Shown here: positions 55,681-64,000 of the stretch, piece by piece
Numbering within the stretch: the first letter of the stretch is position 1
Layout: each line of letters begins with the position of its first letter
Assembly: GCA_021018995.1 (NCBI GenBank)
Contig: CM037588.1
Span: forward strand, 146,091,725 to 146,155,724
DNA: 64,000 nucleotides
Origin: Chloranthus sessilifolius
Taxonomy: Eukaryota; Streptophyta; Magnoliopsida; Chloranthales; Chloranthaceae
Direction: 5' to 3'
The notes under the pieces: model-generated
Told to the model about the DNA's origin: nothing
Databases searched by the model: none
Seen by the model: the letters and a program-made list of their open reading frames with translations, nothing else
Position numbers and translations under genes: made by a program

Positions 55681-57168
55681 ATGAGAAATTGATCCCTTAC
55701 CATGAGCACCTCAAGGATCTGATAGCGCACTTCCAAGATGTGACATTCTCATATGTCCCTTGGATAAGGAATCGCTTTGTCAATGCACTAGCAATGTTGG
55801 CATCAATGATAGAAATCCTGTATGGTGCTGAGATGAAGCCGATCATGATCGAGCAAAAGAATGAGCTAGCCTTCTGCCTCTAGATTGAGAAACCTATAAA
55901 GCCTGATGATGAGCCACCCTAGTTCTCAGATATCAAGAATTTTCTCGATACGCTAGCTTTCCCTGAGGGTACGTCCAAGACGGATCGGTGAACCATTCAA
56001 CGTCTAGCGACAGGCTACGTCATTTGAGGGGAGTGCCTTTACAAGCGATCCTATAATAACATCTTGCTCAAGTATCTTACAGAAAGTGAAGTGATCAATA
56101 TCATGAAGGAGATCCATGAAGGAATATGCAGAGCCCACGTCAGCGGTCACATGCATGCTAAGAAAATTCTGCGACAGGATACTTTTGGACCACTATGGAA
56201 TAAGATTATTGCAAACATATTTAGAAATGCTACAGGTGTTAGGAACACTCCGGTCTGATACACACTCCTGCCATCGATCTTCACTGCATGACCACTCCTT
56301 GGCCATTTACTACCTGGGGCCTTGACGTCATCGGAATGATTAATCTAAAAGCATCAAACGGGTATCGATTCATCCTCGTCGCCATTGAATACTTTACCAA
56401 GTGGGTAGAAGCAGCATCATACACCAACATCACAGCTAGTCACGTCGAAAAGTTTCTCAAGAGTAATATTGTGAGCGGATTTAGAGTACCCAAGGATATT
56501 ATCACAGATAATGATACAAACTTTGTAAATAAGTGCATCCGAGCCTTCTGCGAGCAATACAAGATCAAGCACCATCGCTCATCACCTTATCGACCTCAAA
56601 CTAATAGAGCCATAAAAGCTACTAACAAAACGGTCGTCTGCATCCTTGAGATCATGGTCGTCACTTACAAGATTGGAGCAAAATGCTGCAGTTTGCTTTG
56701 TGGGCCTACAGAACTTCAATCCATACCACTACAGGGGCAACATCATTCTCCCTTGTGTATGAAACCAAGGTCGTCCTACCGGTTGAGGTTGAAGTACCCT
56801 CGCTCCAAATCCTTATGGAATCTGGCTTACCCGACGTAGAGAAAGAGAGATCCCGCTTTGACCAATTGAATCTACTAGACGAGAAAAGAATCTTAGCCTT
56901 GTGTCATACTCAAGTCTACCAGGAGCGAATTGCACGCGCTTATAATAAATGTGTCTGCGGTCGAGATCTAAAGGTAGGAGACACTGTACTGAAGAAGATC
57001 TTCCCAACCCTCCACGCCGATCCGAGAGGAAAATTCAAGCCGAACTGGGAAGGACCTTACGTTGACCGAGAAGTGCTGCTAGGATACATCATCTGCCTTG
57101 TCACCATGGACAGAGATCATCTTCCTGAGCCCATCAACGCAGGATATGTTCGACGGTTCTACGCTTAG
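55681..57168 (+). pseudogene. Integrase of element A
   Basis: Connector frame 55689-55883, then the zinc region with HEGICRAHVSGHMHAKKIL and a frameshift near 56165-56190, then the core 56288-56839: WGLDVIGMINLKASNG (first Asp), IITDNDTNFVNK (second Asp), and PQTNRAIKATNKT, where Lys replaces the catalytic Glu. A frameshift near 56680 leads to the frame 56683-57168: WAYRTSIHTTTGATSFSLVY, VGDTVLKKIFPTLHADPRGK, NWEGPYVDREV, and ends FYA-TAG. No chromodomain is present, as expected of Tat. Confidence 0.88.
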
Positions 57169-60084
57169 TCTACCGCGAGAAAGTAAGTATTGGTAAAACA
57201 GATACGTGACTGCTTAAGAATCACCCAAAAGAGGCCATCATTTTAAGCACAGTAGCTAAAAAGCATCCCTAACATAATGATATCCTTTTTTACCACATTT
57301 GAGCCTGGGCCATTCTTTCAATAAATCCCTTCCCAAAAAAATTGTGTATATGCATATACAAAAAAGGGAAGTAGAGTTACCACCAAAATCTAAAAAGTTG
57401 GAAAAGCAAAACCTCAAAAAGAAATTGCCTTAAATAAAATAAAGGAAAAAGAAAAAAGAATCATGGGGGCTTGTACAATAAAAATCCCCCAAGGAAGAAG
57501 CGTGTTATGAAAAACTGAAGCCGCATTAAGGAAACCCTTTTAGCCCAGCACGCCTTCAAATCCTAACCTAACCCATGGCCAAGCTACACCCTGAAGAAAG
57601 CCCTCTTTTTAGGTTCACAAACAGTCATAGTATCTGTTAAGTCAACACGAGCCAAGTTATGGGACGGCACCAGGACCCCGTCCAACCGGCTATGACGGAA
57701 TCGACATCTATGACGTGGCTTTTGAAAAAAAAATAAAAAATAAAAAATAAAAAAAATAAAAGAAATAAAATAAAAATACAAGCTCAAAGCAAGATGGACG
57801 TGGTGAAAACCCAAAAGGGTGCTACGGATAAAAATAGCAAGTTTGTGCGAACCAGGTGAAAACTCGAAAGGGCGCTCGGGGTAAGAGAGCTAAACCCATG
57901 GACGTGGTGAAAACCTGAAAGGGCGCCACAGGTAAAAAGAGGATAAAAATGGGCACGACGAACCCACCTTGGGCGTTGTGAGTAAAAAAGGATTAAAGAA
58001 TTAAAAAGGAAAAGAAAGGTTTGAACTGATTGAGAAGATTGATGCTTGAGGAGCCCTCTTGGTTACTCTCTCTGATACCCTTTTTTCCGAGTGGGCCGCT
58101 CATGTTAGTTTAAGACAAGTCCCGACCAGAATTATCTTTGTGAAACTGCTTTGTCAAATGTATGACTCAAGGTAAGGAGAAAGCTTTGACTCAATCCAAA
58201 GGAATTAATGTTCCGACCTTCGTAAAATTGCTTATACTCACTCAGGCCCGACCATATGAAAGGGTTCAGCTATGCTCAAAATGGGACCCGTGACTTCATC
58301 TCATTGATAAGGCGTCGTACTTCCATCTCAAAAACGAAGAAAAATAATAATAAATCTCTAAAAAAGAAAATTCTTAAAAATTCTACTCTTTCTCATGTAC
58401 ATAGTTACAGCATCGTAGTTCCATCTCAAAAATGAAGAAAAATAATAATAAATCTCTGAAAAAGAAAGTTCTAAAAAATTCTACTCTTTCTCATATACAT
58501 AGTTATAGCATCGTACTTCCATGTCAAAAATAAAGAAAAAGAACAAACAAATCTTTGAAAATAAAAATCCAAAAAATATATATGAAGCTTGAGAATGAAA
58601 AAATATAGGTAAAGGTTTGTTTCTTCTTCTGTTAATTAGAATGCATTTGTTAGTTATATAAATAAAAAAGGGACTGACGCTTTCTCGAGAATATGTAGGA
58701 ACATCACACGGTCCAAAGCCTCGAAGCGGGCAACTTCTCAGCGATGGACAAATCAGATGAAGTATCTCACCACTGACGTTATGTCTATTCATAACAAAAA
58801 GAGAGAAAATCATTTTGAAAAAGAAAGAATAAATTTGTGTTTCTCCACAGAGCTACGCACATGAGTGTTCTAATACGGTAAAATGTCGATATTTTATCAG
58901 CAACACCACTATGCTATAATAACGTCCTAAGTCTAAGGTATGCCTTAAATTTTGGATCCTACTTCAAAGTATGAGCAACGGCGTCAATCCCAATCAAACG
59001 GTCAATGTTTTGATCAGGTTGACTCCACTGCTAAATCTTCAAGCTAAGCACTCTGTTTTGGATTCATATGAACTCAAAAGTCTTAAGCTTCAAATTCTTC
59101 ATTGGAAAAGGTCAATCGTTGGTTGAGACCAACTTGTTGAGAATGAAATTACGTATCAATCAAACTATGTGCAACCATACATCCAGAAAGGTTCATTCTC
59201 CTTTATTTTCTATAGGCTTAAAACCTTTTTTGGCAGTGGTATCCCTGTAAAGTGTACGTTATACGTTTGGGTATCCGTATAATAGTCGTTTCTTCTCATA
59301 AATTATACCCGAACAAGTCCGGGTCGGGGCTTCCATCGCCTTTGTTGCTTATCGCCCCTAATAGGTGCATGATTATGCATAGTTAAATAATATTTATAAT
59401 CATTGTTGGTAGAGACTAGGATTGGATGTCCCTTTTGAGAGATACCCAATGTTTGGTTGGACCTGATCAAGGTAGTTGAAGCTGGATTCTCTAGGTCATG
59501 TAGATCCAAGGCACGTTTTCAAAAATGGCACGTACTCCCCAAAAAGCGTTGCAACCTCTATTCGCTCTGCTTGGGTAGTTATGCTAAATAAACTTTGGGA
59601 ATGATAGGTTCTCCCAAAGATTTTGAACCCTGCTTCAGGCAGGGGCACCTGTGAACAATCAAATGGGGCAATCAAATGCCTCGTAGAATTGGACGCAAAC
59701 TGTAGAGCCTTGCATATTTTTGCTTTATGCCTATCTTTGAATGTGGGTCGATCACCCCTCTTACTTACGAAGCTGTTATATTCAGAATGAATCTTAAACA
59801 TCAAATACCTTCAAATCATCTTGAGAAGCAAATGTTTAGCCTAGCATACAGGGCTTTCGCAACTCATTCTACCTCGGTTATGCTCAGTAATGTCGCTAAG
59901 CGCTTGGGGACCGATTATCATGAGAAACGAATATTTGGCTTGGCATCCAAGGCTTTTATTTTCTCACCCTATTACTCATCTGATATTTAAAGTTCGTTCT
60001 GAATGTAGTGGACCCGTCAGTAATGCCTAGGGCCTTTTCGGAATTCTCTTTTCTTTGGCATTCGATCATTAGTGATCGGATACC
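57169..60084 (+). other. 3' region of element A
   Basis: No recognisable gene. It has repeated GACGTGGTGAAAACC and GAAAGGGCGC pieces (57790-57990), a run of A and T (57725-57780), a 98-bp tandem repeat (58311-58570), and a degenerate repeat around GCATACAGGGCTTTCGC and GCATCCAAGGCTTTTAT (59840-59960). Minus frames at 59804-59496 and 59509-59303 join end to end but show no domain. Some Tat elements carry an antisense gene here, so I note but do not call them. Confidence 0.6.
58311..58570 (+). repeat. 98-bp tandem repeat in the 3' region of element A
   Basis: Two full units and part of a third, marked by TTCCATCTCAAAAA at 58321, 58419 and 58517 (last with TTCCATGTC). Spacing is 98 bp each time. 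Units share AGAAAAATAATAATAAATC and CTACTCTTTCTCAT. Confidence 0.88.
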
Positions 60085-60093
60085 AAAGAGGGG
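60085..60093 (+). other. Polypurine tract of element A
   Basis: AAAGAGGGG in ACCAAAGAGGGGCATC, four bases before the LTR start at 60098. It shows that 60098-61594 is the 3' LTR of a body lying to its left and not a solo LTR. Confidence 0.85.
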
Positions 60094-60097
60094 CATC

Positions 60098-61594
60098 TGT
60101 AGACACCCCAAGGCCTGATCAAAACAGATTTTGAGAAAGGTGCACTTTTGAGTTTTTAATGGCATATATGAAACCCTTAGGAACCTTCCTGAACTCTTAG
60201 AAACCTTTCCAAATACTTAGGAATCAGCCCTAACCTTCCCAAACCCATTAGAACCCTTTCCCAGACCAGTGTCAAACCCTCCCAAGCAGTGGTTGAAAAG
60301 AGGAGTGCTAAAATTTATACATACCTCTTTTAGAGCTGAATTATATATTATTGGAAAGAGGACTTCTCTAGCTTTCCAACGAGCTAAGAATCGCCTCAAT
60401 CGAAGTTGTATATCAAAAGTTACGACGTTTCAAAAATCGGACATAAATTCAAGTTTTTTGTTTGGTGCAACTAATAGTTACGCCAGTTATAGGTGGGTCC
60501 CCGCGTGGGTTGTCAACTTCCCAAATCCCATATTTTCACTGTATTACTGTACATATGTTTGGCACAACTAATAGTTTCACCAGGCATATGAACAGTGACC
60601 CTGGGTTTTTGCCTCGAAATTCATGAGTGGGGTTTGACTTGTTTACCACCTGAGTCTTTGGGGTGTATTTTGCTAGTTTTTCTGCACCCTTTTAGTGCCT
60701 ATTTACAACCCTTAAGTGATTTGAAATACCAACCTATCATCCACCATTAAAACCACCTTCACACATTTTTAAGCTCTCAAAAACCTAAGAAACCATAGAT
60801 TTGAGATTACCTAATTGCTAACCCCAATTAGCACTTAAGTGGTCTCCTAACCCACCCATTTCCTATAAATAGAACCCCCCTCCCCTTAGATTAAAGGTTG
60901 AGAATTTTTACCTAAGAGAGAAAGAACTTAAAGTGAGAAGATCTTTCTCCCTTTGGTGCACACTTCCCATACAAATTCCAGAATCCATAAATCTTCCTTC
61001 AAGCCTTACATTTCATCAAAAAACTCTAGGTTAGGTGTGTGCTACTCCTTAGCCTTCCTTCTCTACCTCTAAGCTACCAAGCCTTAGGAGTTAGAACCCC
61101 ATTCTTTACCATTCAAGCCTTCAAAAGCTCATCAAAGCAAGCCACGCAAGGCTCTCCTACGGTGCTACAAGGGCCCGAGGGCTCCGGCTCTCCCCTTCCT
61201 TCTCTTATCCCTTTTTAGCATTCCCTGTCTTCCCATTTATGCCGTTACGCGGGCAAATTTTTGGTAGGAACGGAGGGCCACAAATAGGATTTAAGGCCCA
61301 TTTGGACAAGAGGAAGTCATTTTCTTTTCTTTTACTTTATTTTTATTTTGGCCATTAGCAAAGACCGCATTAAGCGGGTTAATCGGGTGCCTAACATCTT
61401 TCCAACCGATAACCGAAGCCCCTACCCAAGAGCCTTTGGTGTGGACCGAATTCAGAGTCATATTTTTAGCACTTCGATACTCATAAAAATGAACTAGGTT
61501 TCCTGGGACACCAAAAGTTTCGGGTGGCGACTCTATATTTTTGTTAGCGGGCGCATCGCCGCGACTGGATAGTCAAAAATCCCACGGTAGCACA
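60098..61594 (+). repeat. 3' LTR of element A
   Basis: TGTAGACACCCC to GGTAGCACA, 1497 bp. It holds palindromes 60464-60484 and 60561-60581 and the TATA box 60864-60871. The next base, 61595, is E's leader in opposite orientation; the first five bases CTTAG would be the target copy, but the matching copy at the left was deleted. Confidence 0.92.
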
Positions 61595-62301
61595 CTTAGT
61601 GAATCGTTCTCTCCTCACCGAACCTAAGGGTTTGAGTCCGGTATAACTCGCTAGCACGCTTCCCAAAGGGTTTTAAGCTTATAGGAATAGGTGACCCACC
61701 CTATATACCTCCGGCGCAAGTGCCTTCTCAGATACTAGGTGGGCTAGGACTTTTCTAGATCATCACCACTAGGGGCTGCCGCCATACTAAGACCCAGGTA
61801 GTTGTATGTGTGCCCAAACCCAACCCTTTAAAAATCTACCCCGTAAAAAATAAATTGATTAAGTTTCCTATCTTGGTTCAATTTTATTTTTTTTCAAAGC
61901 CTTTTTTTTTATGGAAGTTTTCTTTAGTTTAAACATCGGGGGTGATGATCCCGTGCCGCCACTACGGGCTGGCGTCCACTGTTGAAATATGCTTGCACAA
62001 GTAGGCCTACCAATTGGCTAAGGCACTTTAAATGACAAAAATTTAAAGAAAACTAAAAGATAATGCGCAAGTAGGCCCACCGATCGGCTAAGGCACTAAA
62101 ATGGAAAAAAAGTAAAGAAAATTAAAAGACAATGCGCATATAGGCCCTCCAGTTGGCTAAAGCTCGTTAATGACGTAAAAGTAGGGGTAAGTAAAATGAC
62201 TTAATCGGATGGGTGAGTAAAAATAAAATTAAAATAGTAATAAAAAGGTTAGTAAAATAAAAAATAAAGAGGCCAAGTTCAAGGAGAAGTTCTACAAGCT
62301 A
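61595..62301 (-). other. Leader of element E, truncated
   Basis: Matches A's leader in inverse orientation, from its PBS (62302) to about the point equal to A's position 9880. Contains the three 69-bp repeat units (about 61990-62170). No coding signal. E's gag continues only at about 8100. Confidence 0.82.
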
Positions 62302-62319
62302 CTCCCCAGCGGAGTCGCC
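62302..62319 (-). other. Primer binding site of element E
   Basis: Minus-strand TGGCGACTCCGCTGGGGA, two bases after the LTR end. It differs from A's site in two positions. Confidence 0.85.
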
Positions 62320-62321
62320 AT

Positions 62322-63834
62322 CTGTGCAATCGTGAGATTTTGACGATCTCGTCGCGGCGATACGCTCGCTAACAAAATTATAGAGTCGCCACCTGGAGCT
62401 TTTGGTGTCCCAAGAAACCTAGATCATTTTTATAAGCACCGAGGTGCAACAAATATGACTCTGAATCCGGTCCACACCAAAGGTTCTTGGGTATGGGCTT
62501 CGGTCATTGATTGGGAAGGTGTTAGGCACCCAATCAACCCGCTCAATACGGTCTCTAGTTATGACCAAAACAAATATAATATAAAAGAAAAGAAAAAAGC
62601 TTCCTCTTATCCAAAGAAGCTTGAAATCCTATTTGTGCCCCTCCGTTCCTACCGAAAATTCAACGGCATAACGGCATAAATGAGAGGATGGAGGAATGAC
62701 CGAGAAGGTAGAGGAATAGAGGGGAGAGTCGGAGCTCTCAGACCCTTATTACACAGTTGAGGAGCCTTGCGTTGGCTTACTTTGATAAGCTTTTGAAGGC
62801 TTGTATGGTGGAAAAAGGGGTTCTAACCTTTAAGGCTTGCTAGCTAAGAGGTAGAGAGGAAAGGCAAATTAATAGCACACACCTAGGTTTTTTATGAAAG
62901 GTAAGGCTTGGAAGGAGGTTTATCAATTCTGAAATTTGTATGAGCAATGGTGCACTAAAGGGAGAAAGATCTTCTCACTTTAAGCACTTTCTCTCTTAGA
63001 TAATTTTTTCAACCTTTAATCCAAAGGGAGGGGGGCTCTATTTATAGGAAAAGGGTTGGTTAGGAGGCTACTTAAATGCTAATTAGGGTTAGCAATTAGG
63101 TAATCTCTAATCTAAAGTTTCCTAGGATTTTGATAGCTTGGAGATGTGTGGGAATGATTTTAATGGTGGATGATAGGTTAGTGTTTCAAATCACTTAAGG
63201 GTTACAAATAGGCATTAAAAGGGTGCAATAGAACTAGTAAAACACCTCCAAAAGATCAAGATGGTCAACAAGTCAAATCCTAATCTCGATTTTTGGACCA
63301 AAAAACTATAAGTGTTGTTCATATGCCTTGCACAACTAATAATTGTGCCAAGCATATGTACATTAATACAGTGATTCACAATAGTTTTGGGAGGTTGCAA
63401 GCCCGCAGGGGGACCCACTTAAGTGTGGCGCAACTAATAGTTGCGCCAAGCTAAAATCTTGCAAAACTGCTCGATTTTCAAATCACCATAACTTTTCCTA
63501 TATAACTCTGATTGAGGCGATTCTTAGCTCGTTGGAAAGTTGGGGAAGTCCTCTTTCTAATGGTATATGACTTAATAGAAGTAGAAGACCTCAGCTAGTC
63601 TTGGTGCACCACTCTTCATCCATTGCCCGGGAAGGTTAGGTTTAGGGTTCGGAAGGGGTTCTAAGGGTCGGGATTGGTTTCTAAAGGTTTGGGATAAATT
63701 CTAAGGGATTTGATATGATTCCTAAGGGTTTGGGAAGGTATCTAAGGGTACCATACATGACATCAAAAGCTCAGAGGCGCGCTTCTAACGAAATGTATTT
63801 CAATCAGGCCTTGGGCCAATTTTGGGTGTCTACA
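62322..63834 (-). repeat. 5' LTR of element E
   Basis: On the minus strand TGTAGACACCC to GATTGCACA, 1513 bp, clearly the same family as A's LTR. It has the TATA box (63046-63039) and palindromes 63427-63447 (exact) and 63328-63350 (GCACAACTAATAATTGTGC form). Together with 60098-61594 it makes a large inverted repeat. Confidence 0.92.
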
Positions 63835-64000
63835 AAAATGAATCGAAAAGAATGTGATTACTGATTCGCCATACCCTATCCAAACACTATGACTCCTCTA
63901 ACCACGACATGAATCATACAAAAGGCATAGCATATCTCATATTCAAAATCACAACATTAATAATCAATCGCACGACATCTCAAACTAATCTATAAGATCA
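63835..64000. other. Flank outside element E
   Basis: 166 bp beyond E's 5' LTR. The first five bases AAAAT would be one copy of E's target duplication; the other is outside the window. I see no gene or known repeat in it. Confidence 0.5.

Larger units (their letters stand above)
8101..61594 (+). mobile_element. Element A: Tat-type Ty3/gypsy retrotransposon, carrying B, C and D inside
   Basis: Element A is on the plus strand. Its parts are a 5'-truncated LTR (8101-9185), PBS (9188-9205), leader and gag start (to 11912), gag core (36201-38909), protease to integrase (52161-57168), 3' region, PPT (60085-60093) and full 3' LTR (60098-61594). It is split by insertion of B (11913-36195) and C (38910-52160); A's sequence resumes with a short duplicated target at each. 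A is inserted in opposite orientation in element E, whose leader begins directly at 61595. Its body lacks an intact frame anywhere: protease Asp, integrase Glu and many codons are lost. Confidence 0.85.

Noticed and set aside
59303-59804. Two adjoining minus frames in A's 3' region as an antisense accessory gene
   Set aside because: No domain, no recognisable promoter, no second copy in E within the window to compare; left as non-coding.
60098-61594. Solo LTR
   Set aside because: A polypurine tract precedes it and A's pol lies to its left in the right orientation.
60098-63834. Foldback or terminal-inverted-repeat DNA transposon
   Set aside because: Each arm is a complete LTR with TG...CA ends, PPT or PBS next to it and its own element body; the inversion comes from nested insertion.

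Overview
The window is plant nuclear heterochromatin. I recognise no host gene: essentially all of it is a stack of nested Ty3/gypsy LTR retrotransposons. The plant origin follows from the lineages present: Tat-type elements with a second RNase H, and Tekay/Del-type chromoviruses with an integrase chromodomain. The species cannot be told from this sequence. All protein-coding parts carry stops, frameshifts or lost catalytic residues, so no element here looks autonomous today.

Layout, outermost first. Element E is Tat-type and lies on the minus strand. Its body runs leftwards from about 8100 past position 1, and its 5' LTR (62322-63834) and leader (61595-62321) are at the far right. Element A is a second Tat-type copy on the plus strand, inserted into E. 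It has a truncated 5' LTR (8101-9185), leader and gag start (9186-11912), gag core (36201-38909), pol (52161-57168), 3' region and 3' LTR (60098-61594). Two elements sit inside A. Element B (11913-36195, TSD CATCT) is a Tekay-type chromovirus in A's gag. Element C (38910-52160, minus strand, TSD GTCCT/GTCCC) is a 13-kb gag-only element in A's protease region. Element D (14979-27845, TSD AGTTT) is a second Tekay-type chromovirus inside B's gag. The order of insertion is E, then A, then B and C, then D. By eye in short stretches, D's LTR pair is the most alike and C's the least.

Three features stand out. (1) B and D both have a 147-154 bp AT-rich interval with splice signals exactly between gag and protease. 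Read through, gag stops seven codons into it; removed, gag and pol join in frame. This looks like a splicing-controlled Gag/Gag-Pol switch. (2) B and D both carry an extra gene of about 430-460 codons between the chromodomain and the 3' LTR. The two proteins are clearly homologous but strongly diverged. (3) Each family has its own CpG-containing palindrome, clustered in its LTRs and again upstream of an internal TATA box that, in B and D, precedes the extra gene. The motif is TCGATTAATCGA in D, CGCTCGAGCG in B, and widely spaced ATTACGCGC half-sites in C. The last motif copy ends about 10 bp before the TATA box in the internal promoters of B, C and D and in C's LTR. Elements A and E have a different palindrome (GGCGCAACT, AAT, inverted half) in LTR and leader. 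A self-encoded activator or anti-silencer acting on family-specific sites would explain the pattern, but that is inference.
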